A stretch of 64,000 bases of DNA from REEB95 sp963762425 (GCA_963762425.1 CAVXKY010000024.1:372001-436000); one strand, 5' to 3'. Numbered from the stretch's first letter, positions 1-9,581 are shown. Translations and numbers: made by a program. Notes: a model not told the origin generated them from the letters alone.

Positions 1-2
1 AC

Positions 3-602
3 TCGCACAGCGACGGCGACCTGTTCTGGAAAATATCGCACGGCATCGCCGGCACGCCCATGCCCGCCTTCGCCGGTTCGATGGACGAAGCAACGATCTG
101 GAACATGATTGACTTCATCCGTGCCAACGCCGATGGCGTGCGCGCGGCGCGGGGCACGCCAGCCCAGGCGCCCGATTTCGCCATCCAATGCCCGGATGGC
201 ACGATTACCGCGCTGCGCCAGTTCGGCGGCCATATCGTGCATCTGGTCTTCGCCGGACCGCAATCGGACGCCCGGTTGGTGGCGTTGAGCCGCCTCGATC
301 TGGGCCGCGACGTCACGACCGTGATCGTTCCGCTCGGCGTGCTTGAAGCCGCGACGCGTCCGTTCTGCACCGCCGCCGAGACCGGCATGGCGGAGGCCTA
401 TGCGCTTTATCCGCCCGGCCGCGGCCAGAGCCTTGCCGGCGACGAATTCCTGATCGACGCCAAGGGCTGGCTGCGCGGCGTGTGGCTGCCGCGCGCGGGC
501 GCGGGCTGGAGCGACGATAAGACCCTTGGACGGGCCCTGGATGAAATTCGCGCCAATCCCATCCTGGTCTCGCCGCGCCCCGCGGGCCACGTGCATCACT
601 AG
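3..602 (+). CDS. C-type cytochrome domain protein, C-terminal part (5' end cut off)
   Basis: The open frame enters from the left edge and stops at TAG 600-602. The first ~45 visible residues look like the distal end of a class I cytochrome c domain: GDLFWKISHGIAGTPMPAF gives the methionine haem ligand, followed by a helix ending IDFIRA. That form is familiar from cytochrome c domains attached to CopD-type copper-export membrane proteins, so the missing N-terminus may be membrane-bound. The remaining ~140 residues look like a peroxiredoxin/SCO-like fold but show no catalytic cysteine pair, so that part is uncertain. The CXXCH haem site must lie before base 1. The ccm genes downstream would supply haem attachment. 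Confidence 0.6.
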   Translation, partial: SHSDGDLFWKISHGIAGTPMPAFAGSMDEATIWNMIDFIRANADGVRAARGTPAQAPDFAIQCPDGTITALRQFGGHIVHLVFAGPQSDARLVALSRLDLGRDVTTVIVPLGVLEAATRPFCTAAETGMAEAYALYPPGRGQSLAGDEFLIDAKGWLRGVWLPRAGAGWSDDKTLGRALDEIRANPILVSPRPAGHVHH

Positions 603-608
603 GGCAAG

Positions 609-1781
609 CTAGACGCGCGACGGAGTCCGGCCGAGATGCTCGATCGCCGCCGCCGAGATCAGCCCCAGGACGATGATCAGCAATCCGGCGAAGCTGAACA
701 TTTCCGTGTAGCCGATTGCTCGCGAAACCGCCGCGCCCAGGATCGGGCCGGTGCCCTGACCCAGGAAAAAAGAGGCGGCGAACAACGCCAGCGCCGCGCC
801 GCGCGCGCCGGGCGCCAACTCGGTGGCGCGCAGCTGAAAGGTGTTGTGCATGATGTAGAAACCGAAGCCGCCGATGAAGAACAGCCCGGCGACGACCGTC
901 CAATCGAGAGGCGCGGCCGAAATCAGGTAGATCACCCCCGCCATCACGCCGCCTAGGCGCAGCATGCCCAACGCGCCCAGGCGCGCGATCACCAGCCGCG
1001 CCGCCGCGCCATAGGCGACGCCGCCCAGCGCGAAACTCGCCAGCACCACGCCCGCCGCCACCGTGCCGCCGCCGCCGGCGCCATGCAGCGTCAGCATCGG
1101 CGCGATGAAAGGGAATATCCCGAAGAACAGAATTCCCTCCGCGCCCACCGCGCCGAAAACCAACAGCGCCAGCGGATCGGTCAACACCGGCAAGTAACTG
1201 GCGAAGGCTTTGCCGAGTTTTGGGCGCTCGCCTTGCCCTTCCGTGCCGGCAAGAAAGAAATAAACCACCGCAAGCGACACCGCCGCTATCGCGGCGGCGA
1301 AAATGAACACCGCGCGCCAGCCGAGCAGCACCGCGATCCCGCCCGAGCCGATCGCGCCGGTCATGTGACCGGCGATGGAAATGACGAGCACGCGGCTCAG
1401 CGACACCTGGCGCTCGGCATAGGGAATGCGGTCGCCGACCAGCGCGAAAGCGACCGGGATGACGCCGCCGCCGCTGCCGCCGGCGATGATGCGTCCGGCC
1501 ATGACGCCGCCGAATTCCGGCGCCAGCGCGCAGATCATCGAACCCAGGGTCACGCCGGCGAGCGCGAAGCAGATCAGCCGCACCTTGCCGAAAGCGTCGG
1601 CGGTGGGGCCCAGCACCAATTGCATGATCGCGTAAGGAAAGCTGTAGGACGAGGCGAGCAACGCCGCCTGCGACAGCGACACGTTCAGACCCGCCGCGAC
1701 GACGGGCAGCATCGGATCGAGCGCGCGCAAGCTGACCGAACTCGCGAACGACGCCAAGCCGAGACAAATGATCAGCCGCAC
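609..1781 (-). CDS. MFS transporter
   Basis: A 390-residue polytopic protein with about 12 hydrophobic segments and the typical layout of a major facilitator exporter. The first helices are followed by an amphipathic loop holding GPTADAFGKVRL, which matches the conserved MFS loop 2-3 motif. GGGVIPVAFALVGDRIP in helices 4-5 resembles drug/H+ antiporters. The start is GTG at 1781 with GAGGG about 7 bases upstream. It converges on the cytochrome-domain gene with only 6 bases between the stops. The substrate cannot be told; small-molecule efflux is an inference from family resemblance. Confidence 0.8.
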   Translation of the reverse strand: MRLIICLGLASFASSVSLRALDPMLPVVAAGLNVSLSQAALLASSYSFPYAIMQLVLGPTADAFGKVRLICFALAGVTLGSMICALAPEFGGVMAGRIIAGGSGGGVIPVAFALVGDRIPYAERQVSLSRVLVISIAGHMTGAIGSGGIAVLLGWRAVFIFAAAIAAVSLAVVYFFLAGTEGQGERPKLGKAFASYLPVLTDPLALLVFGAVGAEGILFFGIFPFIAPMLTLHGAGGGGTVAAGVVLASFALGGVAYGAAARLVIARLGALGMLRLGGVMAGVIYLISAAPLDWTVVAGLFFIGGFGFYIMHNTFQLRATELAPGARGAALALFAASFFLGQGTGPILGAAVSRAIGYTEMFSFAGLLIIVLGLISAAAIEHLGRTPSRV

Positions 1782-1881
1782 CGATTTTCCCTCGCCGCGA
1801 CGGAAACCAATCCCGCGTCAGGATAAGCGGTTCCGGGACGAATGCCTTGAAAAAAGCCGCGCGTTGGCCGCGTTGCTCCCA

Positions 1882-1919
1882 TGAAAACGGCGCGGGCCCC
1901 GCCCGAAGGCGAGGCCCGC
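1882..1919 (-). terminator. Intrinsic terminator of the small secreted-protein gene
   Basis: Read on the minus strand, a 12-bp GC-rich stem (bases 1908-1919 pairing with 1892-1903, one G-T wobble) closes a TTCG tetraloop and is followed by GCCGTTTTC. It lies 24 bases past the stop of the gene ending at 1944, which is the right place and orientation for rho-independent termination. Confidence 0.75.
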
Positions 1920-1943
1920 TTGCGTTTCAAAGCCGCGAATAGT

Positions 1944-2252
1944 TCAGCGAATATTGATCGGGAAGATGAAATCGATCGCCGGCGAAGGCGGCGGCGGCGC
2001 GTACACCACCGGCGGCGGCGCGTAGTACGGCGCCGGCCGGTACTCAGGACGGCGATTACGATGGTCGCGGTCTCGGTTCTGGTCGTGATTCTGCTCGTCG
2101 TGCCGGTCCTGGGCCAGTGCCGGGGGCACGGCCAAGAATCCCGTCACCGGACCGCCGATGCCGGTCAGCAAGAGAGCCACCACGACACCGCCAAAAATTG
2201 AACGGCCCAGAACGGCGCGCGACAACTCATTGCGCTTCAAGGAAGTCGACAT
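1944..2252 (-). CDS. Secreted proline/histidine/arginine-rich small protein
   Basis: A 102-residue protein with a long N-terminal hydrophobic segment (about residues 18-46) ending in a plausible signal peptidase site after PPALA. The mature part is short and low in complexity: an Asp/His/Arg/Asn run followed by a Pro/Tyr-rich tail (PAPYYAPPPVVYAPPPP). A strong GGAGG lies just before the ATG. It sits 24 bases downstream of the Spy/CpxP-like gene on the same strand, so the two are probably cotranscribed. Function is unknown; a periplasmic or surface role is inferred only from the signal peptide. Confidence 0.65.
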   Translation of the reverse strand: MSTSLKRNELSRAVLGRSIFGGVVVALLLTGIGGPVTGFLAVPPALAQDRHDEQNHDQNRDRDHRNRRPEYRPAPYYAPPPVVYAPPPPSPAIDFIFPINIR

Positions 2253-2276
2253 GGTGCCCTCCTCCGTTCTAACCGG

Positions 2277-2804
2277 TCAGCCGCTCTTCTTCGGCGCGCC
2301 GCGCGGCTTGTGCTGGAACACGCTATCGGCGTTCTTCTTCTGCGCGTCCGACATCGAGGCGTAGAGCGTCTCGAAGGCCGGCACCAGCTTGTTCAGACCC
2401 TCGAGATGGGCCTGAGCGATCGCCTGATAGGAGTGGAGATCGTCGATCGCGGTCATGGTCTTGACGTTCTGCGCGCGCTGCTGGATGAGCGTTTGCATCT
2501 GGTGGGCGCTGTCGCGCATCGCCTGGGCGACGGCGGCCCATTGGCTTTCCTGGGCCGGGGTGATCTTAAGTTGCTCGTGCAGCGATTTGATGCGCGCTTC
2601 GATCCGGTCGGGCGCGGTCTTGCTCATCGAAGGCGGCGGCGCGTTGGGCGGCGCCGGGGCGGCGCCGGGAGGCGGGGCCTGGCCCGCCTGGGCGAGTTGC
2701 ATGTCGGCATAGGCGGGGATTGCGAATGAAACGGCGCCCAAAATCATCGCGGTCATCACCGCCGCGGCCAGGATGCCGCCGCTTCGCTTGCTCAAATGGA
2801 TCAT
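2277..2804 (-). CDS. Spy/CpxP-like periplasmic protein (LTXXQ family)
   Basis: A 175-residue exported protein. Residues 1-33 form a signal peptide ending AYA, followed by a Pro/Ala-rich linker (about 40-60) and a helical region with LKITPAQESQW, a form of the LTxxQ motif that marks the Spy/CpxP periplasmic chaperone-like family. The helices are rich in Gln and Ala, and the C-terminus is basic (PRGAPKKSG). Family members respond to envelope stress and bind unfolded proteins; that role is inferred here from the motif and topology. It is the first gene of a likely two-gene unit with the small secreted protein at 1944-2252. Confidence 0.75.
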   Translation of the reverse strand: MIHLSKRSGGILAAAVMTAMILGAVSFAIPAYADMQLAQAGQAPPPGAAPAPPNAPPPSMSKTAPDRIEARIKSLHEQLKITPAQESQWAAVAQAMRDSAHQMQTLIQQRAQNVKTMTAIDDLHSYQAIAQAHLEGLNKLVPAFETLYASMSDAQKKNADSVFQHKPRGAPKKSG

Positions 2805-3023
2805 GATTTGCCTCTGTGGTTGCGGTTATGCCTGAAACCCGAAGTCAGCGCCGGGGCGAATACCACGGCGGGGCGGATTGGACCATAGGTTATAGGCGTC
2901 CGAATCCACACGCGTCCCATCCCATCCATTCTTTATGGCTCTTTTATGGCGCCGGGCGGCAAGGCCGTCCGGGTTCCCGCCACACTCCTTTGCTGCGCTG
3001 TTTGAACGACGAAGGAGGCTGCG

Positions 3024-3212
3024 ATGAACGCTCTCGCCCGATGGATTCTGCTGTTGTCCGGCTTAACGCTGGCCGGGTGCGGCGTGGTGGCAGCACCCTG
3101 CCGCGTCAGCTCGGCCGCACTCAAGATGGTGCCGGTGGCCGGCGATGTCGCCGCCATGCCGACCGATGGCTGCGCCAATGCGATCGATCCGGATCCGTTA
3201 TCCGGCTCCTGA
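3024..3212 (+). CDS. Small lipoprotein of the DUF6726 type
   Basis: A 62-residue protein with a classical lipoprotein signal: a short basic start, the hydrophobic run WILLLSGLTLAG, then the lipobox LAGC with Cys at about residue 19. The mature part, GVVAAPCRVSSAALKMVPVAGDVAAMPTDGCANAID, matches the pattern I associate with DUF6726 small lipoproteins, including two further cysteines. The Shine-Dalgarno sequence AAGGAGG at 3012-3018 fixes the start. No function is known. It stops two bases before the stop of the convergent AsmA-like gene. Confidence 0.7.
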   Translation: MNALARWILLLSGLTLAGCGVVAAPCRVSSAALKMVPVAGDVAAMPTDGCANAIDPDPLSGS

Positions 3213-3213
3213 G

Positions 3214-3975
3214 CTACTTGCCGAACAATCCCTTCAGCCCGCTGGCGGCGCCGCTGGTGGCGCCGCTGGTGGCGCCGCCGGTGATGCCGGTCACCGAAGA
3301 GCCGAGCGACTGCATAAGCTGGTTGCTGCCGGTCTTGGCCGCCTCGCTGGTGATGGCGCCGAGTATGTCGCTCGCCACTTGGCCGGCGGTGGCGCCGTTG
3401 CTGCTCTTGCCGATATTCGTCAGATGGATGGTCGGCAGCGGCGCGTTGAGCGCCTTGCCCTGGAGCGCCGTCGCGCTGACGCCGATCTGGCCGTCGCGCA
3501 CATAGAGATCGTTGATGATCAGCTTGCGCTCCTGTCCGCCGCTCGATGTGGGCGCATTGCTGCCGCCGCCGGCAAAAGCCTGGGTATTTTTCTGGATGGC
3601 ATCGAGATTGCTTCCGCCGGTATTGCCGACCTCGTAGGTCACTTGCGGCTTGTCGATGTCGATCTCCTTGATCACGATTGGGCCGCTGCCGGTGACCGTG
3701 CCGGTGTCGATCTTGAGCGTGATCTCTCCGACAGTGATCGCGTGGGGGGTGGCGAAGCCTTTGGGATTGCCGACGGTAAGGCCAAATAGCCCGCCCTCGC
3801 CCGTGGAAATCGAAATCACGACCTTGTCGAGCGTGACCGAGGCCTGGGTCGCCTGCGAGCCGTATTTCTCGATCGCCGCCTTGATGTAGGAATTAAGATT
3901 GGAGAAGAGGTAATAGCCGACGCCCGCGATGATGATCAGCAGTACGACGACGCCGATGCCGATTTTCTTCCACAT
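3214..3975 (-). CDS. AsmA/DUF748-like membrane-anchored envelope protein
   Basis: A 253-residue protein with one N-terminal transmembrane helix (about residues 4-24, IGIGVVVLLIIIAGVGYYLF) and a beta-rich periplasmic part. GEITLKIDTGTVTGSGPIVIKEIDIDKPQVTYE is the kind of repeat seen in AsmA/DUF748 proteins. The C-terminus is Gly/Ser/Thr/Ala-rich with in-frame four-residue repeats. The ATG at 3975 is preferred over one at 4002 because GGAGG lies 5 bases before it. AsmA-like proteins act in outer-membrane lipid traffic; a similar role here is inference, and at ~250 residues it is much shorter than classical AsmA. Confidence 0.65.
   Translation of the reverse strand: MWKKIGIGVVVLLIIIAGVGYYLFSNLNSYIKAAIEKYGSQATQASVTLDKVVISISTGEGGLFGLTVGNPKGFATPHAITVGEITLKIDTGTVTGSGPIVIKEIDIDKPQVTYEVGNTGGSNLDAIQKNTQAFAGGGSNAPTSSGGQERKLIINDLYVRDGQIGVSATALQGKALNAPLPTIHLTNIGKSSNGATAGQVASDILGAITSEAAKTGSNQLMQSLGSSVTGITGGATSGATSGAASGLKGLFGK
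3242..3289. repeat. 12-base tandem repeat, four units, inside the AsmA-like gene
   Basis: Four consecutive 12-base units of the form CTGGTGGCGCCG (the first and last diverged) encode the in-frame repeat SGAT/SGAA near the C-terminus of the minus-strand AsmA-like protein. Because the unit is a multiple of three, gain or loss of units would change tail length without breaking the frame. Confidence 0.8.
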
Positions 3976-4347
3976 GCTGGCCTCCATTCTTGGTTGCGGC
4001 AAAGTCTAGCAGGGCTATGTGGCGGCGCAATGACGGCGAATCGGGGCCGCGACGCCCCTCGGTCTGCCCCTTATTCCCGCCTCATCACCAATTTAAGCGA
4101 AGCCGCGAGCACATCGGCGCGGATTGTGGTGCCGTGGCGTTTGAGACTTCTCATGTCCGACCACATCCTCGGCGAATTCGAGGCCGAGCCGGAAGCTGCC
4201 CTCGCCCACCCCTTTCGTCAACCCGCTTCGCGCTTCCGGCCGGGCCGCGTGACCTGGGCCGGATTATTTGATATCACCGGGACGGATGGGCGGCCGGGCG
4301 GTTTTAAGGCGCCGGTTTGGGGGGAGACGATCTTTCGAGACAGCGCC
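3976..4347. other. Gene-free stretch between the AsmA-like gene and cfa
   Basis: This 372-base stretch separates two divergent genes and should hold both promoters. The cfa frame stays open upstream of the chosen ATG, but the upstream translation is low in complexity and does not resemble the cfa N-terminus. I see no clear -35/-10 pair, RNA or terminator. Confidence 0.4.
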
Positions 4348-5485
4348 ATGAATGCAGAACAATTTGCCCGCGATCTGCTCGCCAAAGCGGGCATCGAAAT
4401 AAACGGAAACAAACCTTGGGATATCGAGGTACACGATCCGAACCTCTATGCCCGGGTCATCGCGGAAGGAACGATCGGTCTCGGGGAAGGATACATGGAC
4501 CGGCAATGGGATTGCCGGCAGCTCGATGAGTTTTTCAATCGCGTCGTCGCCGCGGACCTCGGAAAACATCTGCCGTTTTCTTTCGGCACGGCGATGCTGT
4601 TTTTGCGATCCAAATATCGGAATCAACAGACCAAACGCCGGTCGCTCGAGACCGTGGAAACTTTCTACGACTTGCCCGTGGAGGTGTTCGAGGCGTCTTT
4701 CGATTCGCGCCTGACGGGCAGCTGCGGCTATTGGAAAGACGCGTGGACGCTGGATGAAGCGCAGCTTGCCAAGCAGGATCTGGTTTGCCGCAAAATCGGC
4801 TTGGCCGCCAATCATCACGTCTTGGACATAGGATGCGGCTGGGGTTCTTTCATGGGTTACGCCGCGGAGAAATATAAGGCGCGGTGCGTGGGCACGACGA
4901 TATCGGGCAATCAGGTCGCGTATGCGCGGAAACGATACGCGGGACTTGCCGATCGAGTTCCGTCTCGAGGATTACCGCGACTTCAAATACGAGCGCAAGT
5001 TCGACCGGATTGTTTCCATGGGGATGTTCGAGCATGTCGGATCGAAGAATTACCGGAGGTATTTCGAACTTGCCCGTCAGGCGATGAAAGAGGACGGACT
5101 GTTTTTGCTCCATACCATTTGGCAAAACAATCGCTCCCCGGCCATCGATCCCTGGATGGACAAGTACATCTACCCCAACGGTCAGTTGCCGAGCGTGGGA
5201 GAAATAACTTCCGCGGTCGAGGGACTCTTCGTGGTCGAAGACGTGCACAATTTCGGCGCGTATTATGACCGCACGCTCGTGGAGTGGGACAAGAAATTCC
5301 AGGCCAACAAGGCTTCGATCAGATCCGCAATCGAAAAATCCGGCCGGAACTATGACAAATTCTGCCGCATGTGGGAGTACTACCATCTCTCCTGCGCCGG
5401 AGGCTTTCGCTCAAGAGTTGTTAATGTCGGGCAATTCATACTGTCTCCGAACGGCGTCAGGGGTGGATACGAACCGGTTCGTTGA
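4348..5485 (+). CDS. cfa: Cyclopropane-fatty-acyl-phospholipid synthase (one frameshift)
   Basis: Cfa methylenates unsaturated acyl chains of membrane phospholipids using S-adenosylmethionine. The protein aligns by eye with E. coli Cfa over its whole length: N-terminal AKAGIEINGNKPWDIEVHDP, GLGEGYMD, SAM-binding VLDIGCGWG (about residues 158-166), then FDRIVSMGMFEHVG, PWMDKYIYPNG and the CAGGFR end. The frame breaks near 4943, where one extra T separates RKRYAGL from PIEFRLEDYRDF; removing it restores a full reading frame (total length is 3n+1). The HYD-GN signature is altered to FYDLPVEV. The ATG at 4348 matches the family start, although no strong ribosome site precedes it. Confidence 0.85.
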
Positions 5486-5544
5486 TGGAATGGTCGGGCA
5501 TCGCGGCATCGACGAGGCTCGCTAAGTCATTGTAGTTTCAATGC

Positions 5545-5634
5545 GGATGGGTGGCCGAGCGGTTTAAGGCACCAGTCTTGAAAACTGGCGTACCCGCAAG
5601 GGTACCGTGGGTTCGAATCCCACCCCATCCGCCA
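5545..5634 (+). tRNA. tRNA-Ser(UGA)
   Basis: A 90-base class II tRNA. The acceptor stem GGATGGG pairs with CCCATCC and is followed by G and an encoded CCA. The anticodon loop CTTGAAA carries UGA between CCAGT and ACTGG. A long variable arm (GTACCCGCAAGGGTAC) and a T-arm with GTTCGAATC complete the structure. It stands alone between cfa and ccmF. Confidence 0.97.
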
Positions 5635-5740
5635 GCCTATCGAAATTACCCGATTTTGCTTTAGCGCCGGATGCTGTAGAAGGTGCGTGGATTTTGTCGT
5701 ACCCGGACGGGGCGCGGCGCGGCGTAGGATCGGGGTACGG

Positions 5741-7730
5741 ATGATCATCGAACTCGGGCATTTTTCGATCATTCTCGCTCTTTGCGTCGCGGTGATGCAG
5801 AGCGGTTTCTCGCTCGAAGGCGCGCGCCGGAACGAATGGAACATGATGGCGGCCGGGCGCATGGCGGCGCTGGCGCAGTTCGTCCTGATCGCGTTGGCCT
5901 TCGCCACCCTGGTGCACGCTTACGTGACCTCCGATTTCTCGGTTTTGAACGTAGCCCAGAACAGCCACACGGATAAGCCGCTGCTCTATCAATTGAGCGG
6001 CGTATGGGGCAATCACGAAGGGTCGATGGTTTTGTGGGTTCTGATCCTGTCGCTCTACGGGGCGGCGGTGAGCTGGTTCGGGAACTCCATGCCGCCGCGG
6101 CTGTGCGCGCGGGTGATCGGGGTGATGGGACTGATCGGGATCGGGTTTTTGCTGTTCATCCTGCTGACCTCGAACCCGTTCCTGCGGCTCGATCCGGCGC
6201 CGGCGAACGGCGAGGGCTTGAACCCGATTCTGCAGGACCCGGGCCTGGCGTTTCATCCGCCCTTCCTCTATCTGGGCTATGTCGGCAACGCGGTGAGCTT
6301 CGCCTTCGCGGTGGCGGCGCTGATCGAGGGCCGGGTGGACGCGGCCTGGGCGCGCTGGGTCAGGCCCTGGACGCTGGCCTCGTGGTGCTGTCTGACCCTG
6401 GGCATATCCATGGGCAGCTGGTGGGCCTATTACACGCTGGGTTGGGGCGGCTGGTGGTTCTGGGACCCGGTCGAGAACGCCTCGCTCATGCCGTGGCTGG
6501 CCTCGACCGCGCTCATCCATTCGGCGATCGTGGTCGAGCGCCGCGACACGCTCAAGAGCTGGGCGGTGCTGCTGGCGATCCTGACCTTCTCGCTCTCGCT
6601 GGTCGGCACCTTCCTGGTGCGCTCGGGCGTGCTGACCTCGGTGCACGCCTTCGCGCTCGACCCCAAGCGCGGGGTGTTCATCCTGTTGCTGCTGCTGATC
6701 ACCATCGGCGGCTCGCTCACGCTTTACGCCTGGCGGGCGCCACGCCTCGAACCCGGCGGCGTGTTCGCCCCGGTCTCGCGCGAGGGCGCGCTGCTGTTGA
6801 ACAACTTGATTCTGGCGAGCTGCGCCGCCACCGTCTTCATCGGCACGCTGTATCCATTGTTCCTGGACGCGGTGGGCGGACCCAAGCTGTCGGTGGGTTA
6901 CCCCTTCTTCAACCGGACCTTCGTGCCGCTGATGATCCCGCTGCTGATCGCCATTGCCGTGGGGCCGATGCTGGCCTGGAAGCGCGGCGATCTCCTGGGC
7001 GCGTTGCAGCGGCTGTGGGCGGCTTTCGCGGTGGCGATTGTCGTCATTCTGATCCTGTTCTACGTCACCTCGGGCGGGCCGGTGCTGGCGGTGCTCGGGC
7101 TCGGGCTCGCGACCTGGGTCGGGATGGGCGCGCTGGTGGAGTTGACCGAGCGCTTGCGGATTTTCCGTTCGCCCTGGCGTGAAACCTGGCGCCGCGCACT
7201 CAACTATCCGCGATCTTCCTACGGCATGACGATCGCGCATTTCGGGATGGCCGTCACCGTCGCCGGCTTGGCCGCTTCCGCGTTCGAGCAGGAGCGCATC
7301 CAGATGCTTCATGTAGGCCAGGAAGAGACCATCGCCGGCTACGTCTTGCGCTTCGACAGTATCGGCAAACGGGACGGCGAAAATTATCACCGCCGACGCG
7401 GCGGAATTCACCCTGCTCAAGGGCGGCCAGGTGGTGGCGGAACTGAAGCCGGAGCGGCGCTTCTTCCCGTTGCAGCAACAGACCGTCGCCAAGACCGCGA
7501 TCCATACCAATCTCGTGTCCGACTTCTACCTGGCCTTGGGCGATCCCGACAATCAGGGCGGCTGGGCGGTGCGCGCCTATTGGAAGCCGCTCGTCCCGTT
7601 CATCTGGATCGGGGGCGTTTTCATGGCCTTTGGCGGCGCCGTCAGTCTATCGGACCGGCGCTGGCGGGTCGGCGTGGCGGCGCGGCGCATGGTCAAGGGT
7701 GCGTTGCCGGCCGGCGGAGGAAGCGCGTGA
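5741..7730 (+). CDS. ccmF: Haem lyase subunit CcmF (one frameshift)
   Basis: CcmF attaches haem to apocytochrome c in the periplasm as part of the system I maturation complex. The product has many transmembrane helices and the diagnostic tryptophan-rich WGGWWFWDPVENAS with periplasmic histidine positions around it. The start ATG at 5741 gives MIIELGHFSIILALC, a typical CcmF beginning. One extra C near 7388 breaks the frame between DGENY and TADAAEFTLLKGG; the corrected frame ends at TGA 7728-7730. The uncorrected first frame runs on into ccmG and gives a false 860-residue fusion. The ccmG start overlaps the stop by three bases. Confidence 0.92.
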
Positions 7731-8269
7731 ACTTTCGCCGTGCGTTTTTCCTGCTGCCTCTGGTTCTGTTCCTGGTGTTGGCGGCCTATTTCTGGCGCGG
7801 CCTTTCCCCGGATTACGACCCCCAGACTCTCCCATCGGCGATGATCGACAAGCCGGAGCCGGTCTTCAGCCTGGCGACGCTGGGGAATTCGGGCACCTTG
7901 ACCACGGACGACATGAAAGGCCAGGTGGTGCTGGTCAATTTTTTCGCCTCGTGGTGCGTGCCCTGCCGCGAAGAGCACGCCACGCTGATGCAATTCGCGC
8001 GCGACAACGCCGTGCCGCTTTACGGCATCGCCTACAAGGACAAGCCCGCGGACGCGGCCAAGTTCCTGCAATCCCTCGGCGATCCGTATAAGCGCGTCGG
8101 CCTGGACGAAAGCGGCCGCACCGGCATCGATTTCGGCGTCTACGGCGTGCCCGAGACCTACGCCATCGACCGGCAAGGGCGCATCCGCTGGCGCCATGTC
8201 GGGCCGCTCGACGCCAATGCCGTCGCCAAGGAACTCAATCCCCTGCTGCGCGAGCTGGGCGCATCGTGA
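7727..8269 (+). CDS. ccmG: Cytochrome c biogenesis thioredoxin CcmG/DsbE
   Basis: A 180-residue membrane-anchored periplasmic thiol-disulfide oxidoreductase that reduces apocytochrome c cysteines before haem attachment. One N-terminal transmembrane helix (RAFFLLPLVLFLVLAAYFW) is followed by a thioredoxin fold with the active site WCVPC (residues ~81-85), the cis-proline region GVYGVPETY and the C-terminal strand GRIRWRHVGPL. The start is GTG 7727 overlapping the ccmF stop as GTGA, with GGAGG at 7716-7720. The ccmH start overlaps its own stop, so these genes are translationally coupled. Confidence 0.93.
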   Translation: MNFRRAFFLLPLVLFLVLAAYFWRGLSPDYDPQTLPSAMIDKPEPVFSLATLGNSGTLTTDDMKGQVVLVNFFASWCVPCREEHATLMQFARDNAVPLYGIAYKDKPADAAKFLQSLGDPYKRVGLDESGRTGIDFGVYGVPETYAIDRQGRIRWRHVGPLDANAVAKELNPLLRELGAS

Positions 8270-8736
8270 GGCGCGTTCTCGCATGGGGGCTTCTGCTGGC
8301 GCTTCTGGCGGCGCCCGGCGCGGGCGCGGTCGAGCCCGGCGAGATGCTTTCCAATACGGTTCTGGAGGCCCGCGCCCAAGCCATCGGCAAGGAACTGCGC
8401 TGCCTGGTCTGCCAGAATGAATCGATCGAGGATTCCGGGGCCGATCTGGCTCATGATCTGCGCGTGTTGCTGCGCCAGCGTCTCGTCGCCGGCGACACCG
8501 ACCAGCAGGCGATCCAATACATCGTCGACCGCTACGGCGATTTCGTCCTGCTCAAGCCGCCGGTCGAACCCGCGACCTGGGTGCTCTGGTTCTCGCCCTT
8601 CGCCATTCTGATCCTCGGCGGCGCGGGCATCTGGCTCTATCTGCGCCGGCGCGGCACCGGCATGGTAAGCGGCGACCGGCCTTTGACGCCCGAGGAACAA
8701 CGCGAACTCGACCGGCTTTTGCACGAGGACCAATGA
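8266..8736 (+). CDS. ccmH: Cytochrome c maturation protein CcmH
   Basis: A 156-residue protein with a signal peptide (about residues 1-21), a helical domain holding the catalytic motif LRCLVCQN, and one C-terminal transmembrane helix (WVLWFSPFAILILGGAGIWLYL) followed by a cytosolic tail. This is the short, redox-active CcmH/CycL form, with the TPR part encoded by the next gene. It works with CcmG and CcmF on apocytochrome thiols. The GTG start at 8266 overlaps the ccmG stop (GTGA), and its own stop overlaps the ccmI ATG. Confidence 0.92.
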   Translation: MRRVLAWGLLLALLAAPGAGAVEPGEMLSNTVLEARAQAIGKELRCLVCQNESIEDSGADLAHDLRVLLRQRLVAGDTDQQAIQYIVDRYGDFVLLKPPVEPATWVLWFSPFAILILGGAGIWLYLRRRGTGMVSGDRPLTPEEQRELDRLLHEDQ

Positions 8737-9560
8737 TTTTCACCCTTATCCTTCTGTTCATCATAGCGATCGTGCTCGCTGCGGTGCTTTGGCCGTTGTG
8801 GCGGCGTTCGACCGGGGGCGCCGCGCGTGGCCGGTACGACCGCGCGATCTATCGCGACCAGCTCAAGGAGATCGAGCGCGACGTGGCGCGCGGCATCGTC
8901 CAGCCCGCCGATGCCGACCAGGCCCGGCGCGAGATCGAACGCCGCATTCTTGCGGCGGCGGATGAGCCCGATGCCCTGCCGCCGAGCGCGCCGAAGCCTC
9001 GCCTCGCCGTCATCGTGGCGGCGGCGGCGGCGGTAAGCGTCTTCGCGATTTACGTTCTGTTTGGCGCGCCGGATCTGCCCGACCAGCCCTTCGCCCACCG
9101 CGCCATGCCGACGGGGCATGACACGGCGCAGATCCAAGGCATGGTTGACAGCCTGGCCGCGCGGCTGCAGCAGCAACCCGGCGATTTCGACGGCTGGGTG
9201 ATGCTCGGCCGCTCCTACAACGTGCTGGGCGACAGCGCCAAGGCCGCCGACGCCTATGAGCACGCCCATGCGCTCAAGCCCGACGACGCGACCGTCGCGA
9301 TGAACGAGGCGGCCGCGCTGCTCGCCGACCAGAAGTCCGAAGACCCGATCCCGGCTCGCGTGGTGGGGCTGCTCAGGACGGTCGAAAAGAGCCAGCCGGA
9401 CCAGCCGATGGCGCTGTGGTTCCTCGGCATGGCGGCGGCGCAGCAGCGCGATTTCTCGACCGCCCGCCAATACTGGCGGCATTTGCTCGACGTCATCCCC
9501 GCGGACGCGCCCGAGCGTAAGACGGTCAATGACGCCTTAGCCGAGCTTCAAGGGAAGTAA
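8733..9560 (+). CDS. ccmI: Cytochrome c maturation TPR protein CcmI/CycH
   Basis: A 275-residue protein with two N-terminal transmembrane helices (about 2-20 and 90-108) enclosing a cytosolic loop with RAIYRDQLKEIERDVARG, the standard CcmI signature. A periplasmic tetratricopeptide region follows (GWVMLGRSYNVLGDSAKAADAYEHA and the repeat LWFLGMAAAQQRDFSTA). CcmI chaperones apocytochrome c to the CcmF/H lyase. The ATG overlaps the ccmH stop (ATGA). It ends the operon and is convergent with hemN. Confidence 0.92.
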   Translation: MIFTLILLFIIAIVLAAVLWPLWRRSTGGAARGRYDRAIYRDQLKEIERDVARGIVQPADADQARREIERRILAAADEPDALPPSAPKPRLAVIVAAAAAVSVFAIYVLFGAPDLPDQPFAHRAMPTGHDTAQIQGMVDSLAARLQQQPGDFDGWVMLGRSYNVLGDSAKAADAYEHAHALKPDDATVAMNEAAALLADQKSEDPIPARVVGLLRTVEKSQPDQPMALWFLGMAAAQQRDFSTARQYWRHLLDVIPADAPERKTVNDALAELQGK

Positions 9561-9581
9561 TCCCGCCCCATCCGCCGGTGT

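Noticed and set aside
5687..8269. An 860-residue open frame that looks like a CcmF-CcmG fusion protein
   Set aside because: One extra base near 7388 throws the ccmF frame into register with ccmG. The true ccmF tail lies in another frame and ends at 7730 with the normal GTGA overlap.
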